Source: Jeotgalibacillus malaysiensis | GTDB taxonomy: Bacteria > Bacillota > Bacilli > Bacillales > Jeotgalibacillaceae | Reading direction: 5' to 3' | Assembly: GCA_000818095.1 (NCBI GenBank) | Contig: CP009416.1 | Location: 1,658,501 to 1,722,500, forward strand | Length of the DNA: 64,000 nt | In this document: piece after piece, positions 1-10,083 of the stretch | Position numbering within the stretch: position 1 is the stretch's first letter | How the letters are laid out: every line of letters begins with the position of its first letter | Notes under the pieces: model-generated | What the model saw: the letters and a program-made list of their open reading frames with translations, nothing else | What the model was told of the DNA's origin: nothing | Database searches by the model: none | Translations under genes and position numbers: made by a program

Positions 1-106
1 TTCCGGAGACTTTCATGTCATGTTCTGGATCATGGCAGCGGTAACACTACTATGTTTGCTGGCTGCGTACTTAATTGATAAGAAACAAACTTCATTAATC
101 CAATAA
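1..106 (+). CDS. C-terminal end of a membrane transporter (partial)
   Basis: The reading frame from base 2 to the TAA at 104-106 gives 34 residues. They start inside a hydrophobic helix (FWIMAAVTLLCLLAAYLI) and end with a short charged tail, DKKQTSLIQ. This looks like the last transmembrane helix and cytoplasmic tail of a major facilitator-type transporter. The gene starts outside the window. It ends 21 bases before glpK, so a glycerol-related substrate is possible, but nothing visible proves it. The tail does not resemble the end of the GlpF aquaglyceroporin as I know it. Confidence 0.55.
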   Translation, partial: SGDFHVMFWIMAAVTLLCLLAAYLIDKKQTSLIQ

Positions 107-1618
<1,512 letters not shown>

Positions 1619-1628
1619 ACCTCATTTA

Positions 1629-1637
1629 TGCTATGAT
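1629..1637 (+). promoter_or_regulatory. Candidate extended -10 promoter for glpD
   Basis: TGCTATGAT at 1629-1637 is an extended -10 element just after the glpK stop codon. The expected -35 position (about 1609-1614, TTTTAA) is weak, as is common for extended -10 promoters. A transcript from here would include the inverted-repeat leader before glpD. Confidence 0.45.
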
Positions 1638-1667
1638 AGTACCAAGTTAATAAACGGGGTAGAGAGC

Positions 1668-1724
1668 AGAGAGGCCTGGATTCATTATGAGATTTTCATA
1701 TATGGATTCGGTCTCTCTTTTTCT
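1668..1724 (+). terminator. glpD leader terminator, possible GlpP antitermination target
   Basis: AGAGAGGCC at 1668-1676 pairs with GGTCTCTCT at 1710-1718 (9 pairs, one G-U) and a T-rich run follows to 1724. It lies about 50 bases before the glpD start. In B. subtilis the glpD leader holds a terminator that the antiterminator GlpP bypasses when glycerol 3-phosphate is present. The same position and architecture suggest the same control here; glpP itself is not in the window. Confidence 0.6.
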
Positions 1725-1775
1725 ACTTTTACAAAAATTACCATTTTAAGAGGTTTAGATTAAAGGAGGATATTT

Positions 1776-3437
1776 ATGAATTTTTCAAGTGCCAACAGAG
1801 CGGATAAGCTGAAGAAAATGTCAGAGGAAGTGTACGATCTAGTCATTATTGGTGGTGGTATTACAGGTGCAGGAATTGCGCTTGATGCAGTAACGCGAAG
1901 AATGAAAGTGGCAGTTATTGAAATGCAGGACTTTGCCGGCGGTACATCAAGCCGCTCAACTAAGCTTGTACACGGTGGACTCCGTTATTTAAAGCAATTT
2001 GAAGTAAAGCTGGTTGCTGAAGTAGGTAAAGAGCGTGCAATTGTATTTGAAAATGCTCCACACGTAACGTCTCCGGAATGGATGATGCTGCCGATTCACA
2101 AAGGTGGTACATTCGGTAAGTTTTCAACATCTCTTGGTCTGCGTGTATATGATTATCTTGCAGGTGTTAAAAAGCAGGAGCGCAGAAAAATGCTGAGTGC
2201 TGCTGAAGCGACTGAAAAAGAACCTTTAGTAAAACAAGATGGTCTAAAAGGTGCAGGATATTATGTTGAGTACCGTACAGATGATGCCAGACTAACGCTT
2301 GAAATTATTAAAAAAGCGGTTGAAAATGGAGCAGACTTTATCAATTACGTGAAAGCTGAGCGCTTCACTTATGATAAAAAGAAAGTTTCAGGTGTTGAAG
2401 TGAAAGACCAGATCACGGGGGATTCTCAAACAATTCTTGGCCGGAAAGTCATAAATGCAGCTGGTCCATGGGTTGATAAAGTAAGGAATAAAGATTATTC
2501 AACAAATGATAAAGAACTTCAACTGACAAAAGGTGTTCACCTTGTCATTGATCAGTCTGTCTTTCCTTTAAATCAGGCGCTTTATTTTGATACACCTGAT
2601 GGCAGAATGATGTTTGCGATTCCGCGGGACGGAAAAGCTTATATTGGAACGACGGATACTTTCTACGGCAGCGATAAAGACACTGCTAACCCGAAAATGA
2701 CAGCTGAAGATCAGCGTTATATTATTGATTCGATCAACTACATGTTCCCGGGTGTTAACGTAACTGAAGACCAGGTTGAATCAAGCTGGGCTGGTGTCAG
2801 ACCGCTGATTTTTGAAAAAGGAAAAGACCCATCTGAGATTTCAAGAAAAGATGAAGTGTGGGAGCATGACAGCGGTCTGATTACGATTGCAGGCGGAAAG
2901 CTGACTGGATACCGTAAAATGGCAGAACATGTGGTGGATCTTGCAGCGGATCGTCTGAAAAAAGAAGCTAAAAAGTCATTCTCTAAATGTAAAACCGTTC
3001 ATCTTCCATTATCAGGCGCGGATTTTGGCGGTTCAGCCAATTATCAGCAATTCGTAGATGCTAAAGCAAAAGAAGCTGTACAGTACGGATTAACGGAAGA
3101 GGAAGGTAAGAGAATCGCAGCATTTTATGGTTCTAATGCAGATAAGCTATATACGCTGGCGCATGCAGCAAAAGGGATGCAGCTTGAAGCGCCTATGACA
3201 CCTGCATTGTATGCTGAAGTGGTATATGCAATCCAGGAGGAAATGACAGTGAAACCGGTCGATTTCTTTATCCGCAGAACAGGGCGTTTATTCTTTGATA
3301 TTCATGCAGTTCATGAACAGAAGGAAGCTGTGTTAAAATTAATGCAGAACCTGCTTGGATGGGATGCAGTAACTTATCAGGCGTATCAGGAAGAACTGGA
3401 AAAAGAACTGCATGATGCTGTTGAGCCGGTAAAATAA
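1776..3437 (+). CDS. glpD: Aerobic glycerol-3-phosphate dehydrogenase
   Basis: FAD-dependent, membrane-associated enzyme that oxidises glycerol 3-phosphate to dihydroxyacetone phosphate and passes electrons to quinone. The dinucleotide-binding motif [16 protein letters not shown] lies at about residues 23-38, followed by the family stretch [19 protein letters not shown] second GTTDTFYG block and [17 protein letters not shown] near residue 370 fit the GlpD family. Length 553 is typical. The start has a strong AAAGGAGG site. It completes the glycerol route begun by glpK, and its leader suggests separate induction. Confidence 0.96.
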   Translation: MNFSSANRADKLKKMSEEVYDLVIIGGGITGAGIALDAVTRRMKVAVIEMQDFAGGTSSRSTKLVHGGLRYLKQFEVKLVAEVGKERAIVFENAPHVTSPEWMMLPIHKGGTFGKFSTSLGLRVYDYLAGVKKQERRKMLSAAEATEKEPLVKQDGLKGAGYYVEYRTDDARLTLEIIKKAVENGADFINYVKAERFTYDKKKVSGVEVKDQITGDSQTILGRKVINAAGPWVDKVRNKDYSTNDKELQLTKGVHLVIDQSVFPLNQALYFDTPDGRMMFAIPRDGKAYIGTTDTFYGSDKDTANPKMTAEDQRYIIDSINYMFPGVNVTEDQVESSWAGVRPLIFEKGKDPSEISRKDEVWEHDSGLITIAGGKLTGYRKMAEHVVDLAADRLKKEAKKSFSKCKTVHLPLSGADFGGSANYQQFVDAKAKEAVQYGLTEEEGKRIAAFYGSNADKLYTLAHAAKGMQLEAPMTPALYAEVVYAIQEEMTVKPVDFFIRRTGRLFFDIHAVHEQKEAVLKLMQNLLGWDAVTYQAYQEELEKELHDAVEPVK

Positions 3438-3456
3438 ACTGTATTGGGGTGGTTAA

Positions 3457-4374
3457 ATGAAAGAGTCATTTTTCACCAGAACATCAGATGGTCAGGATCT
3501 TCATACCGTGATATGGAGGTCCGACCAGTCTTCTATAAAAGGATCAATTCAGCTCTGTCATGGAATGGCAGAGCATATTGGTCGTTATGAGAAAATTGCT
3601 CATATGCTGAATCAGGAAGGCTATCACGTGTTCGGACATGATTGCAGGGGTCACGGGCTCACGGGAGAAAATCAGGGGACCTTCGGCGATTATGGTGTAA
3701 ATGCAGACTTTAATAGGCTTTCAAAAGACGTCATCGAAGTAAAAAACCGCTGCTGGGATCAGAGAGGGAATCTATTTCTTTTAGGTCACAGTATGGGGTC
3801 TTTTATTGTGCGTCGTGTGATTCAAAAATATTCATACCAATACACTGGTGTTATATTGTCAGGTTCAAATGGTCCGCTTGGATTAATTGGCGTACCGGCT
3901 ACAATTCTTGCTGCGGTAATGAGTGCTGTTAAGCCTGCGGAAAAAGCTGAATTATTGAACCGGCTTTCATTTGGCAGTTATAATCAGTCGTTTCCTGACT
4001 CAAAAACGCCTTTTGACTGGCTTTCATCTGATGAAAATGAAGTACAGAAATATATTGATGACCCGATGTGCGGATTTGTCACAACCAACAGATTTTATAA
4101 AGTACTATTTAATGGAATTCAAATGATTTATAATCAAAAAGAAATAAACCACATTCGAAGTGACCTGCCAATTTTATTTGTAAGTGGAAAAGATGATCCT
4201 GTCGGAGATTTTGGCAAAGGAATCTTTAAGTCAGCGAAGATATATTCAGACGCTGGTGTAAAGTCTGTTGTCGTTCACATGTATGAGCATGGACGTCATG
4301 AGATGTTAAATGAAACGAATTTCCTGCAGGTCACAGGTGATATTGTTAACTGGATTAAAAGAGTAGAGGGATGA
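3457..4374 (+). CDS. Alpha/beta hydrolase, lysophospholipase / monoacylglycerol lipase family
   Basis: A 305-residue serine hydrolase of the Hydrolase_4 type. The nucleophile elbow GHSMGS is near residue 110, an oxyanion-type stretch LCHGMAEHIGRY near residue 33, FVSGKDDPVGD near 247 supplies the acid, and EHGRHEMLNE near 277 supplies the histidine. Such enzymes cleave monoacylglycerols or lysophospholipids; the substrate here is inferred. It has no signal peptide, so it is probably cytoplasmic. Only one base separates its stop from miaA, so the two genes are very likely co-transcribed. Its position behind glpD fits lipid and glycerol turnover, but this is inference. Confidence 0.8.
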   Translation: MKESFFTRTSDGQDLHTVIWRSDQSSIKGSIQLCHGMAEHIGRYEKIAHMLNQEGYHVFGHDCRGHGLTGENQGTFGDYGVNADFNRLSKDVIEVKNRCWDQRGNLFLLGHSMGSFIVRRVIQKYSYQYTGVILSGSNGPLGLIGVPATILAAVMSAVKPAEKAELLNRLSFGSYNQSFPDSKTPFDWLSSDENEVQKYIDDPMCGFVTTNRFYKVLFNGIQMIYNQKEINHIRSDLPILFVSGKDDPVGDFGKGIFKSAKIYSDAGVKSVVVHMYEHGRHEMLNETNFLQVTGDIVNWIKRVEG

Positions 4375-4375
4375 A

Positions 4376-5296
4376 ATGAGAAATAAAGTAATTGTGATTG
4401 CAGGACCAACAGCTGTAGGTAAAACAGAGCTCAGCATCAAAGTTTCAAAAGCTTTTCATGGTGAAGTCATTAATGGAGATGCCATGCAGGTATACAAAAA
4501 ACTCAATATCGGCACAGCTAAAATCAAGCCTGAAGAAATGCAGGGTGTCCCGCATCACCTGTTTGATATTCTTGATCCTGAAGAGTCTTTTTCAGCTGCA
4601 GAATATCAGAAAGTGGTAAGAGAAAAAATTAATGAAGTGCATGACAGAGGTGCTATTCCTGTTTTAACAGGCGGAACAGGATTGTATATTCAATCAGTTT
4701 TATTTGACTACAATTTTTCCGATAAAGGTAAAGATGAGTCTGTTAGATTACAACTTGAAAAAGCGCATCTCAATGGCGAAGACCTTCATAAAAAGCTGAC
4801 TGAACTCGATCCTGATTCTGCTTCAGTTATTCACCCGAATAATGTAAGACGGGTCATCAGGGCACTTGAGATTATTGAATCTACAGGTATGACACCTGCA
4901 GAGTTGAAAGCTGAGCAGGTGCCTGAGCCTTTATATCAACATACTTGTATTGGTCTTGATATGAACCGGGACAGTCTGTATGAAAGAATAAATAATAGAG
5001 TGGATAAAATGTTTGAAGAGGGGCTTTTTGAAGAGGTCAGAAGTCTTTATGATAGCGGGCTCCGAAACGTAACAGCTGTGCAGGCGATTGGATATAAAGA
5101 ATTATATGCTTTTTTCGACGGTGATATCACTTATGATGAAGCTGTAGAACGCATTAAGCAGAATTCAAGACGCTATGCTAAGAGACAATTAACCTGGTTT
5201 CGTAATAAAATGGACTTTATGTGGTTTAACATGACAGAAAACAGAGAAAAAAAGATTAAGGAAATTATTGATCATTTGCAGGAATTTGGTCATTGA
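4376..5296 (+). CDS. miaA: tRNA dimethylallyltransferase
   Basis: Transfers a dimethylallyl group to adenosine 37 of tRNAs that read codons starting with U (i6A37). P-loop GPTAVGKTELS is at residues 10-20, followed by the family motif NGDAMQVYKKLNIGTAK. NNVRRVIRALEI near residue 155 and the GYKEL / RRYAKRQLTWFR stretch near 240-280 are family signatures. Length 306 is normal. It is followed by hfq after 41 bases, the order seen across many bacteria. Confidence 0.97.
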   Translation: MRNKVIVIAGPTAVGKTELSIKVSKAFHGEVINGDAMQVYKKLNIGTAKIKPEEMQGVPHHLFDILDPEESFSAAEYQKVVREKINEVHDRGAIPVLTGGTGLYIQSVLFDYNFSDKGKDESVRLQLEKAHLNGEDLHKKLTELDPDSASVIHPNNVRRVIRALEIIESTGMTPAELKAEQVPEPLYQHTCIGLDMNRDSLYERINNRVDKMFEEGLFEEVRSLYDSGLRNVTAVQAIGYKELYAFFDGDITYDEAVERIKQNSRRYAKRQLTWFRNKMDFMWFNMTENREKKIKEIIDHLQEFGH

Positions 5297-5337
5297 AGGC
5301 GAACATAGACAGATAGACAATTTTAGGAGGCGCTCAG

Positions 5338-5568
5338 ATGAAACAAGCTGTTAATATTCAGGATCAGATCTTAAATCAATTAAGGAAGGAAAGCACGTTT
5401 GTAACGGTGTTCCTGCTGAACGGATTTCAAATCCGTGGACAGATCAAAGCGTTTGACAGTTTTACAGTTATGCTTGAATCTGAAGGAAAGCAGCAATTAG
5501 TATATAAGCATGCCATTTCAACATTTGTTCCTTCTAAAAATGTTGTATTTCAAACCGAAGCTGAATAA
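5338..5568 (+). CDS. hfq: RNA chaperone Hfq
   Basis: Small Sm-like protein of 76 residues, forming a hexamer that binds small RNAs and mRNAs. The Sm1 core [20 protein letters not shown] and Sm2 YKHAIST are intact. The ribosome site AGGAGG lies 8 bases before the ATG. A strong terminator follows at once, so miaA-hfq end as a unit here. In B. subtilis the nrd genes lie between hfq and spoVK; they are absent at this place. Confidence 0.97.
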   Translation: MKQAVNIQDQILNQLRKESTFVTVFLLNGFQIRGQIKAFDSFTVMLESEGKQQLVYKHAISTFVPSKNVVFQTEAE

Positions 5569-5570
5569 AA

Positions 5571-5598
5571 AAGTACGCCTTTAGGGCGTGCTTTTTTT
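5571..5598 (+). terminator. Intrinsic terminator after hfq
   Basis: AAGTACGCC at 5571-5579 pairs with GGCGTGCTT at 5585-5593 and seven T residues follow. Confidence 0.9.
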
Positions 5599-5603
5599 CA
5601 TGA

Positions 5604-5631
5604 TCATGTAAATCCGTTGACTTCATATAAT
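5604..5631 (+). promoter_or_regulatory. Candidate sigma-E (mother-cell) promoter of spoVK
   Basis: TCATGTA at 5604-5610 and CATATAAT at 5624-5631, 13 bases apart, resemble the sigma-E -35 and -10 elements. The spacing and the sporulation gene downstream support it. The -35 matches only 5 of 7 positions. Confidence 0.4.
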
Positions 5632-5659
5632 AAACCATTAAGGATTCGAGGGGTGAAGC

Positions 5660-6568
5660 ATGAACGGGCAGGTTAAATTTATTATCAGCCAGAAGCATTC
5701 ACCTAAACCTCCTGACAGTAATGAGTGGAGAAAAATAGAAGAGGCCTTTCAGTATTATGTTGGTCTTGATCATTTAAAGGAAACGTTAAAAACAATAGCA
5801 GCGTGTGCAGTCATTAATAAAAAGCGTCAGGAATTCGGTTTAAAAACAGAGCATCATTCGCATCATATGCTTTTTTATGGCAACCCCGGAACAGGAAAAG
5901 CAACTGCAGCCAGAACAATCGCAGGCTTATTTAAAGAACTGAACCTGCTTGAAAAAGGGCACTTGATTGAAGTAGAAAGAGCGGATCTTGTTGGTGAATA
6001 TATTGGATATACGGCTGCTAAGACCAGGGAACTTCTCAAAAAAGCTGAAGGCGGCATACTTTTTATTGATGAAGCATATGCGCTCTCCCGTGGCGGGGAA
6101 AAAGATTTCGGGAGAGAGGCCATTGATACGCTCGTTAAACATATGGAGGATAAAGGCGGTAGTTTTATCTGTATTCTTGCAGGTTATAAAAAGGAAATGA
6201 GGAGTTTTCTAAGAATGAATACAGGGCTGAAAAGCCGATTTGCTCATATTTTATATTTTCCTGATTATCCATTAAAGGATCTGAATAAAATTGCGCTTAA
6301 CATGTTCATTATGAAGGATTATCAATCAACAAAGCAGGCATTGGACACGTTTTGTGCGGGAATGAGAGAAATAGATGATCTTTCAGGGAACGGACGGTTT
6401 GTCAGAAACCTTGTCGAATTAATTATCAGAACACAATCGGTCAGGCTGTTATCTGTTGAAGAACTGACAAAAAAGGACTGTATTACAATTACAGAAAAAG
6501 ATGTGTCAAAGGGGCTTGAGATCTATAAAAAAGAAAAGCAGAATCAGGTACCTGATTCTGCTGAGTGA
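5660..6568 (+). CDS. spoVK: Stage V sporulation protein K, AAA+ ATPase
   Basis: A 302-residue AAA+ ATPase of the CbxX/CfqX type. Walker A GNPGTGKAT lies near residues 75-83 and Walker B ILFIDEAYAL near 133-142, with a GNGRFVRNL sensor-2 region near 248. In B. subtilis SpoVK acts in the mother cell during spore maturation; the exact target is not settled. Its position just before hflX-ynbB-glnR-glnA is conserved, which supports orthology. The 3' end overlaps the convergent membrane gene by 25 bases, inside a perfect palindrome. Confidence 0.9.
   Translation: MNGQVKFIISQKHSPKPPDSNEWRKIEEAFQYYVGLDHLKETLKTIAACAVINKKRQEFGLKTEHHSHHMLFYGNPGTGKATAARTIAGLFKELNLLEKGHLIEVERADLVGEYIGYTAAKTRELLKKAEGGILFIDEAYALSRGGEKDFGREAIDTLVKHMEDKGGSFICILAGYKKEMRSFLRMNTGLKSRFAHILYFPDYPLKDLNKIALNMFIMKDYQSTKQALDTFCAGMREIDDLSGNGRFVRNLVELIIRTQSVRLLSVEELTKKDCITITEKDVSKGLEIYKKEKQNQVPDSAE
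6528..6561 (-). terminator. Terminator inside the overlap of spoVK and the TRIC-family gene
   Basis: Positions 6538-6561 form a 24-base perfect palindrome (arms GCAGAATCAGGT and its complement). Read on the minus strand it is followed by a T-rich run at 6537-6528, which makes an intrinsic terminator for the minus-strand gene. The stem contains that gene's stop codon and the last codons of spoVK. Confidence 0.75.
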
Positions 6569-7161
6569 ATGGATTTAAAAGGCAGTCTCCATTTATAGAT
6601 ATAAGATAGAATGCGGAGTGCCGTTGTAATTAAAAATAAAAGGTATAATTGCCATGGATCCGATGCCAGACCAAGTCCGACCGCAAAGCCTGCAAGGATC
6701 GCCCATACTGCATAAATTTCAGATCTGAGAACGAGCGGTTTTCTTCCTGCCAGTAAATCACGGATAATTCCGCCCCCGCTTCCTGTCAGAACAGCTGCAA
6801 CGATAACTGCACTTAATGGATGGTTCATTTCAACAGCGTATATTGCTCCCTGTATTGCAAACGCTGCAAGTCCCATCGCATCAAAAATATTTCCCCATCG
6901 TTTCCAGTGTTTAAGTAAGTTATGAGGGAAGAGAAATACGGCGGTGATGGATAGAAGGGCAACCTGAAAAAACATTCCCTGTTCCCATAGCGCAGAGACA
7001 GGAACCCCGATCAGTAAATTTCTGATCGCACCGCCACCAAAGGCTGTAACAATTCCGAGTATATAAACGCCTAATATGTCATATTCTTCTTCCATTGCAA
7101 TAATCGCGCCGGATATTGCAAAAGCAATGGTGCCGATCATACTTAATACTTCCCAGGTCAA
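6544..7161 (-). CDS. TRIC / UPF0126 family membrane protein (trimeric cation channel type)
   Basis: About 205 residues with six or seven hydrophobic helices. Two internal repeats carry GGGAIRNLLIG and GGGIIRDLLAG, the signature of the TRIC family of trimeric cation channels; ion selectivity in this protein is inference. I chose the TTG at 7161 because AGGAG lies 8 bases before it and the length then matches the family; upstream in-frame extensions add a hydrophilic, unconserved segment. It is transcribed towards spoVK and shares a terminator in the overlap. Confidence 0.85.
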   Translation of the reverse strand: MTWEVLSMIGTIAFAISGAIIAMEEEYDILGVYILGIVTAFGGGAIRNLLIGVPVSALWEQGMFFQVALLSITAVFLFPHNLLKHWKRWGNIFDAMGLAAFAIQGAIYAVEMNHPLSAVIVAAVLTGSGGGIIRDLLAGRKPLVLRSEIYAVWAILAGFAVGLGLASDPWQLYLLFLITTALRILSYIYKWRLPFKSIHSAESGT

Positions 7162-7202
7162 CTTTGCTTCTCCTGCCTTCCGCTTGAATTGAACCAAAGT
7201 TG

Positions 7203-7230
7203 ATTGTATCATGAATCGAATGCAATTCAA
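7203..7230 (-). promoter_or_regulatory. Promoter of the TRIC-family gene
   Basis: On the minus strand TTGAAT (7230-7225) and TGATACAAT with -10 TACAAT (7208-7203) are 16 bases apart, with an extended -10. It fits the TTG start at 7161. Confidence 0.6.
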
Positions 7231-7278
7231 TGTTAACAGACTGAAATTTATCAAAGCACTGATTTTCCATAAAGGGGT

Positions 7279-8514
7279 GTGGTTTATATTAAACTTGAAA
7301 AAGCAATTTTAGTAGGTGTCAATACAGATCGGACGGATCAGGATTTTATTGAATCAATGAATGAATTACACGCTTTAGCAGAAACAGCTGGTGCTGATCC
7401 TGTACTTGATTTAATTCAAAATATGGAGAAGGTTCACCCCGCTACTTTTATCGGGAAAGGCAAGCTTGAAGAACTGATATCTGCTTCTGAAGAATTGGAA
7501 CCGGAACTGATTATATTTAACAGTGAGCTATCGCCGAGTCAAAACCGGAACTTATCTGAAGTTTTAAGCGCGCGTGTCATAGACCGTACGCAGCTGATTT
7601 TAGATATTTTTGCCCAGAGAGCCAGATCCAAGGAAGGAAAGCTGCAGGTCCAGCTTGCACAGCTCGAATATATGCTGCCTAGGCTCGGCGGCCAGGGGGT
7701 TGAACTCTCGAGACTTGGAGGCGGAATTGGTACAAGGGGACCGGGTGAAACGAAGCTTGAAACAGACCGCAGACATATTAGAAGAGAGATCAGAGAGATC
7801 AAAAAGAAGCTTGAACAGGTTGTCAGACACCGGTCTATCTACAGAGAAAGAAGAAAGCAGAATCAGGCATTCCAGATCGCTTTAATCGGTTATACGAACG
7901 CAGGGAAGTCAACTCTTTTTAATTTGTTAACATATGCGGACTCTTTTGAAGAAAACCAGCTGTTTGCAACGCTGGATCCGCTATCAAGAAAATGTATACT
8001 GCCGAGCGGTTTTGAAACGATTATGACAGATACAGTAGGTTTTATTAAAGACTTACCAACTTCATTAATCGCTTCATTCAGGTCTACTCTTGAGGAAGTG
8101 AAAGAAGCTGATTTTCTGCTGCATGTAGTAGATGCATCTCACCCCAATCATGCTGATCATGAAAAGACTGTAAAGAAGCTCTTAAATGACCTTGAAATGG
8201 ATCAGATACCAAGAATGACGGTTTATAATAAAGAAGATCTCCTCAGCAGTGAATTCGTAGCTGACAGGAGCGATCCGTTCGTGTTGATGAGTGCAGCCAA
8301 AAAAGAGAGTAATAAAGTTCTGGTTGAAATCGAAAAAGAAGTTAAACAGCAATTTGTTCCTTACAATATGACAGTTTCTTCAGATGATGGTAAGGTGCTT
8401 GCGCAGCTGAAGAAGGAGAGCATGCTGTTGAAACTTTCATTTATAGAAGAGGAAGAACACTACCTTGCTGAAGGGTATATCAGTAAAGATCACCCACTCG
8501 CGGCAAGAATCTAG
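7279..8514 (+). CDS. hflX: Ribosome-associated GTPase HflX
   Basis: Binds and splits stalled 70S or 100S ribosomes. The HflX-specific N-terminal domain carries TRGPGETKLETDRR; the G domain has G1 GYTNAGKST at about residues 204-212, G3 DTVGF, and G4 YNKED. Length 411 is typical. The GTG at 7279 sits almost on top of AAGGGG, which is poor spacing, so initiation may be a few codons further on. It is separated by 16 bases from the next gene, so the pair is probably one operon, as in B. subtilis (ynbA-ynbB). Confidence 0.94.
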   Translation: MVYIKLEKAILVGVNTDRTDQDFIESMNELHALAETAGADPVLDLIQNMEKVHPATFIGKGKLEELISASEELEPELIIFNSELSPSQNRNLSEVLSARVIDRTQLILDIFAQRARSKEGKLQVQLAQLEYMLPRLGGQGVELSRLGGGIGTRGPGETKLETDRRHIRREIREIKKKLEQVVRHRSIYRERRKQNQAFQIALIGYTNAGKSTLFNLLTYADSFEENQLFATLDPLSRKCILPSGFETIMTDTVGFIKDLPTSLIASFRSTLEEVKEADFLLHVVDASHPNHADHEKTVKKLLNDLEMDQIPRMTVYNKEDLLSSEFVADRSDPFVLMSAAKKESNKVLVEIEKEVKQQFVPYNMTVSSDDGKVLAQLKKESMLLKLSFIEEEEHYLAEGYISKDHPLAARI

Positions 8515-8530
8515 TTTCAGGAGCGTTTAT

Positions 8531-9784
8531 ATGATAGATCAATATTATACAGAAGAAACACTGACATTAAGTCGGAAAATTGAAGAAAAGATTTCATTCC
8601 GTCACAGAGAGATTGAAAAAATTGCTGAGTTTAATCAGTTAAAAGTACTTGAAGCTTTCAAAAAAAATAAAATAAGTGACAGTCATTTCAATCCAAGCAC
8701 TGGTTACGGGTATGATGATCAAGGCAGAGATGCTTTGGAAGCTGTTTATGCAGATACTTTTAAAGCTGATGCCGCCCTGGTAAGACCGCAGATTATTTCC
8801 GGTACTCATGCAATTAATATTGCTCTTTTTGGTATATTAAGACCCGGAGATGAACTGCATTATATTACCGGAAAGCCTTATGATACGCTTGAAGAAATCA
8901 TTGGCTTAAGAGGAACAGGTAACGGTTCTTTAAAAGATTTTGGCATCTCATATCAGCAGACAGATCTAAAAGATGGAAAAATCGATATTGGCCGGGTTCT
9001 TGAAAATATAAATGAACGGACCAAAGTTATTGGCATTCAGCGCTCTAAAGGATATGCGCTGAGACCGTCTTTTACAATTAAGGATATAGAAAGTGCGATT
9101 CAGGCGATTAAAAAGCATGCACCTGAAGTCATTGTATTTGTTGATAACTGCTATGGGGAATTTGTTGAGACGAGAGAACCGGTGGAAGTTGGCGCGGATT
9201 TAATAGCAGGTTCCCTGATTAAAAATCCGGGTGGCGGACTGGCTAAAACAGGAGGCTATCTAGCTGGTAACCGGCAACTGATTGATCTGTGCGCATATCG
9301 TATGACTTCACCTGGTATTGGAGCTGAAGCAGGAGCCAGTCTTAATGCCCTTCAGGAAATGTATCAGGGCTTCTTTTTAGCGCCGCATATCGTCAGTCAG
9401 GCGTTAAAGGGTGCTGTTTTCACATCAGCTCTTCTTGAAGAAGCAGGAATGATTACATCACCGGCATGGGATGCGCCAAGAACTGATCTGATTCAGGCTG
9501 TTGAATTTAATAACAGAGAAAAGATGATAGCCTTTTGTCAGGGCGTACAGGAATTTTCTCCAGTGAATGCGCATTTTATGCCCTATCCTGACTATATGCC
9601 GGGATATGAGGATGATGTCATTATGGCAGCGGGAACTTTCATTCAGGGGTCAAGTATCGAATTGTCAGCTGATGGTCCGTTAAGACCGCCTTATGCAGCA
9701 TATATTCAGGGCGGACTGACGTATGAACACATTAAAATTGCGATTACAGCCGCTCTTCAAAAAATGAATTCTTTAAAGAAATAA
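8531..9784 (+). CDS. ynbB: PLP-dependent lyase of the aluminium-resistance / Met gamma-lyase-like family (YnbB)
   Basis: About 417 residues of a fold-type I PLP enzyme, often labelled cystathionine beta-lyase family protein involved in aluminium resistance. The likely PLP lysine is in GSLIKNPGGGLAKTGGYLAGN near residue 235, preceded by VFVDNCYGEF, which carries the PLP-contacting aspartate. The true substrate is not known. The ATG at 8531 has AGGAG 8 bases upstream; a longer in-frame start would overlap hflX without a ribosome site. Its place between hflX and glnR is conserved in Bacillus. Confidence 0.9.
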   Translation: MIDQYYTEETLTLSRKIEEKISFRHREIEKIAEFNQLKVLEAFKKNKISDSHFNPSTGYGYDDQGRDALEAVYADTFKADAALVRPQIISGTHAINIALFGILRPGDELHYITGKPYDTLEEIIGLRGTGNGSLKDFGISYQQTDLKDGKIDIGRVLENINERTKVIGIQRSKGYALRPSFTIKDIESAIQAIKKHAPEVIVFVDNCYGEFVETREPVEVGADLIAGSLIKNPGGGLAKTGGYLAGNRQLIDLCAYRMTSPGIGAEAGASLNALQEMYQGFFLAPHIVSQALKGAVFTSALLEEAGMITSPAWDAPRTDLIQAVEFNNREKMIAFCQGVQEFSPVNAHFMPYPDYMPGYEDDVIMAAGTFIQGSSIELSADGPLRPPYAAYIQGGLTYEHIKIAITAALQKMNSLKK

Positions 9785-9880
9785 ATAATCACATAGGTTT
9801 ATTAGAAGCTCGTATTTTTTATCATTGAAACCTTGTAACTAATGTATGATGATCAACTGCTTGATAAAGATAATGATTCG

Positions 9881-9910
9881 AAGCTGGGACAGAGATGTCT
9901 CAGCTTTTTT
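9881..9910 (+). terminator. Terminator after ynbB
   Basis: AAGCTGGGACA (9881-9891) pairs with TGTCTCAGCTT (9897-9907) with one G-U pair and T residues follow. The 96 bases between the ynbB stop and this hairpin hold no gene that I can see. Confidence 0.85.
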
Positions 9911-9999
9911 GTGCTTTATGAATAAAAATTAATTAATTTAAAATTTTATGCATAAATCGCATCAAATCAGGGAACAAAAAGATTGTCGGGTAAATATCA

Positions 10000-10016
10000 T
10001 GTGATAAAACCTAACA
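10000..10016 (+). promoter_or_regulatory. GlnR box 1 upstream of glnRA
   Basis: TGTGATAAAACCTAACA is a perfect match to the GlnR/TnrA site TGTNA-N7-TNACA. It lies just upstream of the -35 element. GlnR would repress its own operon when glutamine is plentiful. Confidence 0.85.
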
Positions 10017-10021
10017 TGTAG

Positions 10022-10050
10022 TTGACAGGAAATTTAACATGTTATATAGT
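10022..10050 (+). promoter_or_regulatory. Sigma-A promoter of glnRA with overlapping GlnR box 2
   Basis: TTGACA (10022-10027) and TATAGT (10045-10050) are 17 bases apart. A second GlnR box, TGACAGGAAATTTAACA at 10023-10039, overlaps the -35 and differs from consensus at one position of the left half. The two boxes are centred 23 bases apart, about two helical turns, which suits paired dimers on one face. Confidence 0.85.
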
Positions 10051-10083
10051 TAAATTGTCGACAGGCAAGAAAGGGGTTATATG

